NCBI RefSeq assembly: GCF_010211765.1
Contig: NZ_PDWO01000012.1
Coordinates: forward strand, 55,688-119,687
Direction of reading: 5' to 3'
Source: Pseudoxanthomonas kaohsiungensis
GTDB taxonomy: Bacteria; Pseudomonadota; Gammaproteobacteria; Xanthomonadales; Xanthomonadaceae
Length of the DNA stretch: 64,000 nucleotides
Shown here: piece after piece, positions 45,636-56,436 of the stretch
Layout: each line of letters begins with the position of its first letter
Numbering within the stretch: the stretch's first letter is position 1
Program-made: the position numbers and the translations under genes
The notes under the pieces: generated by a model
Databases searched by the model: none
What the model was told of the DNA's origin: nothing
The model's input: the letters and a program-made list of their open reading frames with translations, nothing else

Positions 45636-45840
45636 CACCGCGTGCGGTGGGAGAAGCGGGGCGACCCGCTGCCGAAGGCGCAAACGCCCGTAATCGCTCA
45701 GGCTCCCATACCACCGCGCCGAACACACACTCTGGAGAGACCGGCCGCCCGCCAGGGCCGCGCCGGCGCCGAAGGGGCACGAAGCCGCGACCTCGTCCGC
45801 GCAGCTTCCAAACTCTCAGGCAAAAGGACAGAGGGGCACC
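45636..45840 (+). ncRNA. Tandem glycine riboswitch controlling gcvP
   Basis: Two glycine aptamers follow each other. Aptamer 1 (about 45643-45717) has GCGGTGGGAGAAGC, GCCGAAGGCGCAAACGCC, AATCGCTCAGGC and the closing CCACCGC. Aptamer 2 (about 45731-45838) has CTCTGGAGAGACC, GCCGAAGGGGCACGAAGCC, AACTCTCAGGCAAAAGGACA and GAGGGGC. The GCCGAAGG and CTCAGGCAAAAGGACAGAG blocks are diagnostic of the class. About 50 bases separate it from the gcvP ATG. As in other bacteria, bound glycine is expected to switch on the glycine cleavage system. Confidence 0.95.
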
Positions 45841-45889
45841 CCGTCGCGCGACCGCGCGGCGCCTTCCTGCCCCTGTCCGGACCGACTCC

Positions 45890-48772
<2,883 letters not shown>

Positions 48773-48793
48773 GCCTGGCGGTTTCCTGGCACG

Positions 48794-48826
48794 AGAGAAG
48801 CCCCGCGATGCGGGGCTTCTCTTTTT
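48794..48826 (+). terminator. Rho-independent terminator after gcvP
   Basis: AGAGAAGCCCCGC-GAT-GCGGGGCTTCTCT is a perfect 13-bp stem with a 3-base loop, followed by TTTT. It starts 21 bp after the gcvP stop. Confidence 0.97.
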
Positions 48827-48954
48827 CTCGGCGGCACACGCACGAACCGCGTCGCATGTCCTTCGCGGGCGACTCTGTCGGCGCGATGGCTCGGCGATCG
48901 GAAGCGCAAAGTCGAAGGCAACAGCGTGGCGGCGCCAGCTCCGGGCTGAGCCGC

Positions 48955-49053
48955 GGCAGTGCGCATGTGTTGCGGTCGGCGCGGCGGCACATCCGTGTGC
49001 CGACGCGCCGACGCGGACATCCCTGTCCGCTGCCGCAACACATGCGCACTGCC
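48955..49053. repeat. Cloverleaf-like palindromic element 1
   Basis: Outer arms of 21 bp, GGCAGTGCGCATGTGTTGCG-G (48955-48975) and its exact complement (49033-49053), enclose two further hairpins: TCGGCGCG-g-CGGCAC-ATCCGT-GTGCCG-a-CGCGCCGA (48976-49011) and GCGGACA-TCCC-TGTCCGC (49013-49030). The whole forms a three-way junction. No reading frame is supported in the 810-bp gap (48773-49582) that holds it. Confidence 0.85.
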
Positions 49054-49341
49054 ACGTCTTCGGGCGGGTCGGGGTCGTGGCTCCGTTTGTGCACGCAATA
49101 GCTCCTACGGCCGTTCCGGAGACCAGATGAATTCGCTCGGCAGAATGGGCGATAGCCTCCAACCTCATCGAACGAAGCGACTTCACACTGCCCGGCACGC
49201 CGTCCTGCCGGAACCAGCACGTTCGCTCCAGCGCCGCTGCGCCTTTGCCCGAATGCTGCGCTGACGCCCGCCAGAAGGATCGCGACACCCCCCAACTTCC
49301 CGCAGCCCTTCGAAGCCGCAACCCGCAATGTCCGCGAGGAC

Positions 49342-49445
49342 GCCGTCCTGCCGGGGCATGGCGCAAGTGGCACACGGATGTGCCACGACCCCTCGTACGG
49401 ACAGGACGTCCGCCCGAGGGGTAAGCCATGCCCCGGCAGGACGGC
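49342..49445. repeat. Cloverleaf-like palindromic element 2
   Basis: Outer arms of 21 bp, GCCGTCCTGCCGGGGCATGG-C (49342-49362) and its exact complement (49425-49445), enclose GTGGCAC-ACGGAT-GTGCCAC (49367-49386) and ACCCCTCG-ta-CGGAC-AGGAC-GTCCG-cc-CGAGGGGT (49408 region; arms 49388-49395 and 49415-49422). The design matches element 1, and the first hairpin contains the same GGCAC/GTGCC core with a complementary loop. A solo 13-bp piece of its arm (GCCGTCCTGCCGG) recurs at 49199-49211. Confidence 0.85.
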
Positions 49446-49582
49446 GGCCCCCGGCCGAAGCCAGCGCTGTAGCTGCAGCTGCAGCTTTGGCTCAAACGCC
49501 AGCAGCACGCTTACGCCTGCCAGCGGGATGAAGGCACTGGTTTACCATCGGTCCGAGCCCTCCTCGATCGCAGGAACCACGC

Positions 49583-50545
49583 ATGACCCAGGGTACCCAG
49601 CATTCGGCCGACGACCCGCGCAACGCCGACATCCTGATCTCGATCAACGGCACGATGAAGCATCGCAGCGAAGCGATGGTGTCCGTGTTCGACAGCGGCT
49701 TCGTGCTCGGCGACGGCGTGTGGGAGGGATTGCGCGTGGTCGGCGGGCACCCGGTCTTCCTCGACGCGCACCTGGACCGCCTGTACGAAGGCGCCAAGGC
49801 GATCATGCTCGACATCGGCCTGGACCGAACCGCCCTGACCCGCGCCATCTACGACACGCTGGATGCCAACGGCATGCGCGGGGACGGCGTGCACGTGCGG
49901 CTGATGGTCACCCGTGGGGTGAAGAGCACGCCCTACCAGGACCCGCGCGTCACCGTCGGCCCGGCCACCATCGTCATCATCCCCGAGTACAAGGTCGCCT
50001 CCGTGGCCGGCAGCCGGCGCGGACTGTCTTTGTATACGGTGCACGTGCGCCGCGGCTTCCCCGACGTGCAGGATCCCAAGCTCAACTCGCACAGCAAGCT
50101 CAACTGCATCACCGCCTGCATCCAGGCCTACGGCGCCGGCGCCGACGAGGCGCTGATGCTGGATCCGCACGGCTTCGTCTCCACCTGCAATTCCACCCAC
50201 TTCTTCATCGTCCGCAAGGGCGAGGTGTGGACCTCGACCGGCCAGTACTGCCTGGGCGGCATCACCCGCGCCAACGTGATCGCCCTGTGCCGGGACAACG
50301 GCATCCCGGTGTTCGAGAAGTCCTTCAGCCTGACCGACGTGTTCGGGGCCGACGAGGCGTTCGTCACCGGCACCTTCGCCGGCGTAGTGCCGGTGCGCAC
50401 GGTCGACCATCGCCGCATCGGCTGGGAAGCCGAGTCCGATGTCGGCGCCGAGCCGGACGCGCGCGGCCCCATGGTCAGGCGCCTGCAGGCGCTGTACCAG
50501 GAGCGGGTCGCTGCGGACGTGGCCGCACGCGGGCCGCGTGCATGA
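49583..50545 (+). CDS. Class IV PLP aminotransferase (branched-chain / D-amino acid type)
   Basis: This 320-residue enzyme has the fold-type IV features: SVFDSGFVLGDGVWEGLRVVGG, HLDRLYEGAKAIMLDIG, HVRLMVTRGV, the PLP lysine in SHSKLNCITACIQAYGAGADEALMLD (K of the NSHSKLN segment), and CNSTHFFIVRKGEVWTS with GGITRANVI as the phosphate-binding turn. It transfers amino groups among amino and keto acids; whether its natural substrates are branched-chain, D-amino acids or 4-amino-4-deoxychorismate cannot be decided by eye. Its stop overlaps the ATG of the sulfotransferase gene by 4 bp. Confidence 0.85.
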   Translation: MTQGTQHSADDPRNADILISINGTMKHRSEAMVSVFDSGFVLGDGVWEGLRVVGGHPVFLDAHLDRLYEGAKAIMLDIGLDRTALTRAIYDTLDANGMRGDGVHVRLMVTRGVKSTPYQDPRVTVGPATIVIIPEYKVASVAGSRRGLSLYTVHVRRGFPDVQDPKLNSHSKLNCITACIQAYGAGADEALMLDPHGFVSTCNSTHFFIVRKGEVWTSTGQYCLGGITRANVIALCRDNGIPVFEKSFSLTDVFGADEAFVTGTFAGVVPVRTVDHRRIGWEAESDVGAEPDARGPMVRRLQALYQERVAADVAARGPRA

Positions 50546-51285
50546 ACACGACCGCGGCCCCGCTGCGGGTGGCCATGTGGTCCGGCCCGCGAAACATCTC
50601 CACTGCGATGATGCGCGCCTGGGAAAACCGCGGCGACTGCGCGGTCAGTGACGAACCGCTGTATGCGCACTACCTGGCCCACACCGGGCTGGACCACCCG
50701 GCGCGGGACGAAGTCATCGCCGACGGCGAAACCGACTGGCGCAAGGTGGTGGACGCCCTGCTCGGCCCGGCGCCCGGCGGCGCGCCGGTCTGGTACCAGA
50801 AGCACATGACCCACCACCTGCTGCCGCACATGGGGCGCGACTGGATCGCCGGCCTGCGCAACGTCCTGCTGATCCGCGACCCGCGCCAGGTGGTGGCGTC
50901 CTACGTGAAATCGCGCGCCGAGGTCACCGCGCAGGACATCGGCCTGCCGCAGCAGGTGGCGCTCTACGAGGAGCTGTCCGCGCGCGGGCAGCCGCCGCCG
51001 GTGATCGACGCCGGCGATTTCCTGCGCGCGCCCGAGTCGCACCTGCGCGCGTTGTGCGACTGGCTGGGGATCGGGTTCACGCCGCGCATGCTGGCCTGGC
51101 CGGCGGGACCGCGCGACAGCGACGGGATCTGGGCACCGCACTGGTATGCGCAGGTGTGGCAGTCGACCGGCTTCCAGCCGCCCAACGACGCCACATGGTT
51201 GACACTGGATGGCACGGCCGGCCAGGTTGCGCATCAGTGCCGAGAAGACTACGAAGCGCTGCGCGCCGTTCGCCTGCGCGTATGA
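50542..51285 (+). CDS. Sulfotransferase-like P-loop protein coupled to the aminotransferase
   Basis: This 247-residue protein has the sulfotransferase PAPS-binding pattern: VAMWSGPRNISTAMMRAWEN (5'-phosphosulfate loop) and LLIRDPRQVVASYVKS (3'-phosphate region), with YQKHMTHHL between. Such proteins, often named 'branched-chain aminotransferase-like' or sulfotransferase family, occur next to class IV aminotransferases in many bacteria. The two genes share an ATGA overlap, so they are made together and probably act on the same small molecule. The acceptor is unknown and sulfate transfer is unproven. Confidence 0.78.
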   Translation: MNTTAAPLRVAMWSGPRNISTAMMRAWENRGDCAVSDEPLYAHYLAHTGLDHPARDEVIADGETDWRKVVDALLGPAPGGAPVWYQKHMTHHLLPHMGRDWIAGLRNVLLIRDPRQVVASYVKSRAEVTAQDIGLPQQVALYEELSARGQPPPVIDAGDFLRAPESHLRALCDWLGIGFTPRMLAWPAGPRDSDGIWAPHWYAQVWQSTGFQPPNDATWLTLDGTAGQVAHQCREDYEALRAVRLRV

Positions 51286-51368
51286 GATAGCCCGTCGATG
51301 GTGTAGGCTGCATCGGGTCGCACCCGACATCGATGCATGAGGCTTCCGCGAACCGCTCGCCAATGCAT

Positions 51369-51899
51369 CTAAGCGATGCCACGCAACTGGAGAAGTACGA
51401 GCAGGTTTGTCAGGGCATGCACCATAACGGATGCGAGGTATCCGTGCACCTTGTTCTTCGTGTTGTGCATGAGAGCGCAGAAAACGAAGAAGTTGATGAA
51501 TATCGAGAGATAAACCACTTCACGATAAATGATGGTGTGGAATGCCGTCGCAATCCCCGCCACGACGGACGGCACAATCCAACGACCATTACCCAGCGGA
51601 CCCGCGAGTAAACGTATCCATGCCAGGCATATCAGATTTTCGATAAGGGGGGCGAGCAGTAGCGGTGATAGCCAAGGCGTTACCGCCTGACTGGCCTGTA
51701 CCTGCCCAAGCCGGCTGGGAAGCGACAACTCCATGGCAAGCCACGCAAGTATCGATTCAGCGGCATTCTGGAGCAGAAAGACGAGGATGCTCAGAGGGAT
51801 GCATGCAGCCAGGAGCCTGGGCAGGGCGGCTTCGAAAAAGTTCCGTTGCAAGAACCCCTCGACAGCGGCGCAATCGAGACCTCTGCCAGTGCTGTTCAA
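51369..51899 (-). CDS. CPBP-type integral membrane protein, possible bacteriocin immunity protein
   Basis: This 176-residue protein has about four or five membrane segments. It shows the CPBP (CAAX protease and bacteriocin-processing, Abi) pattern in weakened form: LAPLIENLICLAWIR at the site of motif 1 (usual E-E-x3-R; here E-N), IATAFHTIIY for motif 2 (F-x2-x-H) and VMVHALTNLLV for motif 3 (H-x3-N). CPBP proteins beside bacteriocin genes often confer self-immunity. The start is TTG 51899 with AGGAGG 4 bases before it. It lies downstream of two GG-leader peptide genes on the same strand. Composition is far more A/T-rich than its neighbours. Confidence 0.72.
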   Translation of the reverse strand: MNSTGRGLDCAAVEGFLQRNFFEAALPRLLAACIPLSILVFLLQNAAESILAWLAMELSLPSRLGQVQASQAVTPWLSPLLLAPLIENLICLAWIRLLAGPLGNGRWIVPSVVAGIATAFHTIIYREVVYLSIFINFFVFCALMHNTKNKVHGYLASVMVHALTNLLVLLQLRGIA

Positions 51900-51977
51900 G
51901 GCGCCTCCTGCATTCCTCGACGATGGTGACCCAAGTGCCGCCCCGTAGCTTGGCGGGACTGCTCGATCGTGGCAACA

Positions 51978-51999
51978 GGCGCCCGGGGCCCCGGGCGCC
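51978..51999 (-). terminator. 22-bp perfect palindrome between the peptide genes and the CPBP gene
   Basis: GGCGCCCGGGGCCCCGGGCG-CC is its own complement and lies 8 bp after the stop of the first peptide gene. No T-tract follows. It may limit read-through into the CPBP gene or stabilise the peptide mRNA, giving more peptide than immunity protein. Confidence 0.55.
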
Positions 52000-52007
52000 C
52001 AGAAGCG

Positions 52008-52154
52008 TCATGCTTCCTCAAGCCCTGCGCCTTCCTTGAATCCGCGCCAGAACTCGGTGGCCGCCTCCTTGGCATACTGGTAGATCTCGTCGATCTGACC
52101 AAGAATCCCGCCACCGGCGACTTGGACGGCTTCCTCTTCCGAAAGGGTTCTCAT
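52008..52154 (-). CDS. Double-glycine-leader peptide (microcin/bacteriocin-like precursor) A, 48 aa
   Basis: The precursor begins MRTLSEEEAVQVAGG, a leader of the class II bacteriocin/microcin type with hydrophobic residues at positions -4, -7 and -12 and GG at the cleavage site; it closely resembles the microcin V leader (MRTLTLNELDSVSGG). Cleavage would release 33 residues beginning GILGQIDEIYQYAKEA and ending GLEEA, an acidic amphipathic helix candidate with one Trp and no Cys. AAGGAG lies 6 bases before the ATG. It follows peptide B by 14 bp and precedes the CPBP gene. A peptidase-containing ABC exporter is needed and is not in the window. Confidence 0.75.
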   Translation of the reverse strand: MRTLSEEEAVQVAGGGILGQIDEIYQYAKEAATEFWRGFKEGAGLEEA

Positions 52155-52168
52155 CTCGATCTCCTTGA

Positions 52169-52333
52169 TCATGCACCGTACTGCATGGCGCCGAGCATCG
52201 GGTTCTCCAAGCTGTCAATCTCCTGGTTGGTCGCTGCGACCGCGCCGAGGAATTTTCCCACGACATAGGCCACGTCACCGTACAGGCTTCCGCCAGCGAC
52301 TTCGATCGTTTCGTTCACATCAAGCTCCCTCAT
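52169..52333 (-). CDS. Double-glycine-leader peptide (microcin/bacteriocin-like precursor) B, 54 aa
   Basis: The precursor begins MRELDVNETIEVAGG, again a 15-residue GG leader. The predicted mature part of 39 residues (SLYGDVAYVVGKFLGAVAAT, then NQEIDSLENPMLGAMQYGA) has a Gly/Ala/Val-rich hydrophobic stretch with G-x3-G-type spacing, as in pore-forming two-peptide bacteriocins, and no Cys. GGAGAAGGAC precedes the ATG; the in-frame ATG at 52357 has no such site. With peptide A it may form a two-component bacteriocin, or the two may be separate products. No family name is claimed. Confidence 0.75.
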   Translation of the reverse strand: MRELDVNETIEVAGGSLYGDVAYVVGKFLGAVAATNQEIDSLENPMLGAMQYGA

Positions 52334-52781
52334 GTCCTTCTCCATTTGATGGCGCAACTTGGTCGGTGCGCACCCGACTTTGCCAGCTCTCCGGCAAACT
52401 CATACCTATCAACGCCGCGCACTCTCGACGACGCATATGCAACGCACGGTGCTCGCATAGAGCAAGCGGCGCAATCGGCACCGCACCCCATCTTCCATAG
52501 GAAAATCCTGATGAGGATGCGAGCGAACACCATGCGAACCGCAGGCCCAAGCCCCACGGCAGGCAAGCGACTCGACCTCTCCTGGGCGTCACACAATTCC
52601 GTGACGGCTGAGACGTATTGAGTACCACTCACCTGAGCATGGAGCGCACCCAGGGGCTGCGATTCAGGCGTTCGCCGAGCCGCCTGACGCGGGCTTCACT
52701 CCACCTTCGCACCGCCTGCGCGCGCAACAAACGAACCGGGGTCCACCATGGCCTGTCCTACGCCGAGAACCAGGACCGACC
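52334..52781. other. 448-bp intergenic region between the peptide genes and katE
   Basis: Several overlapping frames exist on both strands, but none has a ribosome site, leader or composition that supports it. The part next to the peptide genes (to about 52650) shares their lower GC and must hold the promoter for the peptide operon on the minus strand. The part next to katE is GC-rich and should hold the katE promoter. No convincing promoter hexamers were found. Confidence 0.4.
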
Positions 52782-54932
52782 ATGGCCAGCCCGAAGAAGC
52801 CCGCCCGCGCTCCCGTCGCCACCAAGGCAGCCGCTAAGCCGCCGGGTACCCGGCCGCGCCCTGGTTCCGGCGTCGATGCCGCCGACGCGCCCCGCGGCAA
52901 CGGCGACGAGCTGCACCAGCAGGCCGGGGGACCACGCCCGCAGCTCACCACCAACCAGGGCGTGGTGATCGCCGACAACCAGAACTCGCTGACCGCCACG
53001 CCGCGCGGGCCCACCCTGCTGGAGGACTTCATCCTCCGCGAGAAGATCACCCACTTCGACCACGAGCGCATCCCGGAGCGGATCGTGCACGCCCGCGGCA
53101 GCGCCGCGCACGGCTACTTCGAGCTCGACAAATCGCTGGCCAGGTACACCCGCGCGAAGCTGTTCACCGAAGTGGGCAAGCGCACGCCCGTGTTCACCCG
53201 CTTCTCCACCGTGGCCGGCGGCGCCGGCTCGGTCGACACCCCGCGCGACGTGCGCGGCTTCGCGGTGAAGTTCTATACCGAGGAAGGCAACTTCGACCTG
53301 GTCGGCAACAACATCCCGGTGTTCTTCATCCAGGACGCGATGAAGTTCCCGGACGTGGTGCACGCGGTGAAGATGGAGCCCGACCGTGCCTTCCCGCAGG
53401 CCGCCAGCGCCCACGACACCTTCTGGGACTTCATCTCGCTGACCCCCGAATCGATGCACATGATCATGTGGGCGATGAGCGACCGCACGATCCCGCGGTC
53501 GCTGCGCACGATCGAGGGCTTCGGCATCCACAGCTTCCGGTTCCTCGACGAGAAAGGCCAGAGCACCTTCGTCAAGTTCCACTGGCGGCCCAGGCTGGGC
53601 CTGCAGTCGACGGTATGGGACGAAGCCATGAAGCTGCAGGCGGCCGACAACGACTTCCACCGGCGCGACCTGTTCGAAAGCATCCAGGCCGGCGATTTCC
53701 CCGAATGGGAACTGGGCGTGCAGCTGTTCACCGAGGAGGAGGCCGACGCGTTTCCGTTCGACCACCTCGACCCGACCAAGATCGTACCCGAGGCGCTGGT
53801 CCCGGTACAGATCATCGGCCGCATGGTGCTGGACCGCTGGCCGGACAACTTCTTCGCCGAGACCGAGCAGGTGGCCTACTGCCCGGCCAACATCGTGCCG
53901 GGCATCGATTTCAGCAACGATCCCTTGCTGCAGGGCCGGCTGTTCTCCTATCTGGACACCCAGCTGTCGCGCCTGGGCGGCCCGAACTTCCACCAGATCC
54001 CGATCAACCAGCCGCGTTGCCCGTTCGCCAACCACCAGCGCGACGGCCACATGCAGATGCAGGTGCCCAAGGGCCGGGTCAACTACGAGCCCAGTTCGCT
54101 GCAGGAGGACAGCCCGCGCGCCGACTTGCGCGCCGGCTTCCGCAGCCATGCCACCCAGCCCGACGACGGCGCCAAGGGCCGGGTGCGCCCGGAAAGCTTC
54201 GCCGACCACTACAGCCAGGCGCGCATGTTCTTCACCAGCCTGGAAGCGCCCGAGCAGGCGCACCTGGCCTCGGCGCTGGTGTTCGAGCTGTCCAAGGTGG
54301 AGACGGCCAAGGTGCGCGAGCGCATGGTCGGCCACCTGGTCCACATCGACACCGCGCTCGCGCAACGCGTGGCCGATGGCCTGGGCATGGACGGCGTGCC
54401 GCCCGCGCCGCCGGCGGCGGTGCCGCCCGCGCAGATGCCGCCCGCACCCGAGGTACGCATCATCGGCCGCATGCGCGAGACCCTGGAAGGCCGCTGCGTC
54501 GGGATCCTGATCGACGATGGCAGCGATGCCGCCGCGCTGGCGGCATTGCGCAAGGCCGCCGAATCCGCCGGCGCCACGGTGAAGATCGTCGCGCCCAAAC
54601 TGGGCGGTGCCGTGCTCTCGAACGGCAAGAAGCAACCGGCCGATGGCCAGCTGGCCGGCACGCCGTCGGTGGTGTTCGACGCGGTGGTGGTGCTGCTCGG
54701 CGAGGCGGCCGGGAAGAAGCTGGCCAAGGAATCGGCCGCGGTCGATTTCGTCGCCTTCGCCTGGGCGCACCTGAAGGCGATCGCGCACGACGCCGGCGCC
54801 GCGCCCCTGCTCAAGGCGGGCAACGTGGGCAAGGATGCCGGCATCGTCGATGCCGCCGACACCAAGGGCTTCATCGCCGCGGCCAGGACCCGGCAGTGGG
54901 CGCGCGAACCGAAGGTGCGCACGCTGGCGTGA
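52782..54932 (+). CDS. katE: Large-subunit (clade 2) catalase HPII
   Basis: KatE decomposes hydrogen peroxide. This 716-residue protein is of the large type: an N-terminal extension, then the core with [15 protein letters not shown] (active-site His), [46 protein letters not shown] (active-site Asn) and [18 protein letters not shown] with the heme tyrosine. The C-terminal flavodoxin-like domain (from about residue 560, [23 protein letters not shown]) is complete. It starts at ATG 52782 after CAGGACCGACC. In many bacteria katE is induced in stationary phase; no such site was identified here. Confidence 0.96.
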   Translation: MASPKKPARAPVATKAAAKPPGTRPRPGSGVDAADAPRGNGDELHQQAGGPRPQLTTNQGVVIADNQNSLTATPRGPTLLEDFILREKITHFDHERIPERIVHARGSAAHGYFELDKSLARYTRAKLFTEVGKRTPVFTRFSTVAGGAGSVDTPRDVRGFAVKFYTEEGNFDLVGNNIPVFFIQDAMKFPDVVHAVKMEPDRAFPQAASAHDTFWDFISLTPESMHMIMWAMSDRTIPRSLRTIEGFGIHSFRFLDEKGQSTFVKFHWRPRLGLQSTVWDEAMKLQAADNDFHRRDLFESIQAGDFPEWELGVQLFTEEEADAFPFDHLDPTKIVPEALVPVQIIGRMVLDRWPDNFFAETEQVAYCPANIVPGIDFSNDPLLQGRLFSYLDTQLSRLGGPNFHQIPINQPRCPFANHQRDGHMQMQVPKGRVNYEPSSLQEDSPRADLRAGFRSHATQPDDGAKGRVRPESFADHYSQARMFFTSLEAPEQAHLASALVFELSKVETAKVRERMVGHLVHIDTALAQRVADGLGMDGVPPAPPAAVPPAQMPPAPEVRIIGRMRETLEGRCVGILIDDGSDAAALAALRKAAESAGATVKIVAPKLGGAVLSNGKKQPADGQLAGTPSVVFDAVVVLLGEAAGKKLAKESAAVDFVAFAWAHLKAIAHDAGAAPLLKAGNVGKDAGIVDAADTKGFIAAARTRQWAREPKVRTLA

Positions 54933-54977
54933 CGGCAGGACCCGCCGCTCGCGCCGCGGGCGCGGGCGGCCGCGCCG

Positions 54978-56348
54978 TTACCGGCGCCGGGCGACCGCGC
55001 TGGCCGTGGCGATCACCAGAGTCAACGCCACCATCGACAGGAACTGCACCCGCGTCTGCGGCCCTGCCAGCAGCAGCACGAAAATGAGCGCCACGATCGC
55101 CAGCGCCAGCATCGTCAGCACCGGGAAGCCCGACATGCGGAACGGCAGGCGGATACCGGCACGGTCGGCGCGGCGGCGCAGCACCCATTGCGAGAGCAGC
55201 GCGATGGTCCACACCAGCAGGCAGGTGGAGCCGACGATGTTGAGCAGGGTCGGCAACACCCGCTCCGGGAACAGCAGCTCCAGGCCGGCGGCGACGAAAC
55301 CGAACAGCACGCTGGCCAGCACCGCCGTCACCGGCACCAGGCGTGCATCGCTGCGGCCGAAGACCGCCGGCGCTTCGCCACGCTGGCCCAGCGACTGGAT
55401 CATGCGCGAGGCACCGTAGAGGTTGGCGTTGAGCGCCGACAGCAGCGCGACCACCGCCACCAGGGTGATCGCGGCGGCTGCGCCGGGAATGTTGGCCGCC
55501 TGCAGGACCGCCGCGAACGGCGACTTCAGCGCCGGGCTGGTCCACGGCACCACCGCGACGATCACGCTCAGCGAACCCAGGTAGAAGACGACGATCCGCC
55601 AGGCCACGGTGCGGATCGCACGGGCCACGCTGCGCTCCGGATCCTCGGTCTCGGCCGCGGCCACCGCCACGATCTCGGTGCCGCCGAATGCGAACACGAC
55701 CACCAGCAGGGCCGCGCCAACCCCGGCCAGCCCGTTGGGGGCGAAGCCGCCATGCGCGGTGAAGTTGGACAGGCCGGGCGAAGCCACGTCCGGCAACCAG
55801 CCCAGCAGCAGGGCGACGCCGACCAGGATGAAGGCGACGATCGCCGCGACCTTGATGATCGCGAACCAGAACTCGAACTCGCCGAAGTTGCGCACGCCCA
55901 GCAGGTTGACCACGGTGAAGGCGACCATGAACAGCAGCGCCAGCGCCGGCACCGACAGGCCCGGCCAGAGGGTGGCGAGCAATCCCGCCGCGCCCACCGC
56001 CTCGGCGGCGATCACGATCACCAGCTGCACCCACCACAGCCAGCCCACGGTCGCGCCAGCGGTCGGACCCAGCGCATCGGCCGCGTAGACCGAGAACGCG
56101 CCCCGGTTCGGCCGCGCCGCGGCCATCTCGCCCAGCGCGTGCATCACGATGATCACCAGCGCGCCGGCCACCAGGTAGGACAGCAGCACCGCAGGACCGG
56201 CCAGTTGCACGCCCACGCCCGAGCCGAGGAACAGGCCGGCGCCGATCGCGCTGCCCAGGCCCATCATGATCAGCTGGCGCGGCTTGAGCGTGTGCGCGTT
56301 GCGCGCGGCGACGGGGGCGACGGGGGCTGCGGAACGGTCGACGGACAT
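54978..56348 (-). CDS. APC-family amino acid permease
   Basis: This 456-residue transporter has 12 membrane segments and the amino acid transporter (AAT) signatures: RQLIMMGLGSAIGAGLFLGSG in segment 1, a GEMAAARPNRGAFSVYAADALG region, FAFGGTEIVAVAAAETEDPE in segment 6, and SALNANLYGASRMIQSLGQRGEAP. It should bring an amino acid into the cell with protons. It resembles GabP/CycA/ProY-type permeases; the substrate cannot be fixed. ATG 56348 begins MSVDRSAAPVAPVAARNAHT; the upstream part of the open frame belongs to other genes. It ends 45 bp from katE, convergent. Confidence 0.9.
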   Translation of the reverse strand: MSVDRSAAPVAPVAARNAHTLKPRQLIMMGLGSAIGAGLFLGSGVGVQLAGPAVLLSYLVAGALVIIVMHALGEMAAARPNRGAFSVYAADALGPTAGATVGWLWWVQLVIVIAAEAVGAAGLLATLWPGLSVPALALLFMVAFTVVNLLGVRNFGEFEFWFAIIKVAAIVAFILVGVALLLGWLPDVASPGLSNFTAHGGFAPNGLAGVGAALLVVVFAFGGTEIVAVAAAETEDPERSVARAIRTVAWRIVVFYLGSLSVIVAVVPWTSPALKSPFAAVLQAANIPGAAAAITLVAVVALLSALNANLYGASRMIQSLGQRGEAPAVFGRSDARLVPVTAVLASVLFGFVAAGLELLFPERVLPTLLNIVGSTCLLVWTIALLSQWVLRRRADRAGIRLPFRMSGFPVLTMLALAIVALIFVLLLAGPQTRVQFLSMVALTLVIATASAVARRR

Positions 56349-56436
56349 CGCGGGGACTCGCGGAAGGACGGCACACGATACAGGCAGCGGCTCCGGTACG
56401 GCAGACCCGGCGCGGCCCGGACGCACGCCGCCGCCG

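Noticed and set aside
48955..49445. Possible CRISPR array in the repeat-rich gap
   Set aside because: The repeats are two nested palindromes, not regularly spaced identical repeats with unique spacers, and no cas genes are present.
52330..52632. 100-codon minus-strand frame upstream of the peptide genes
   Set aside because: It has no GG leader, no ribosome site and no membrane or domain pattern; the region more likely holds the promoter.
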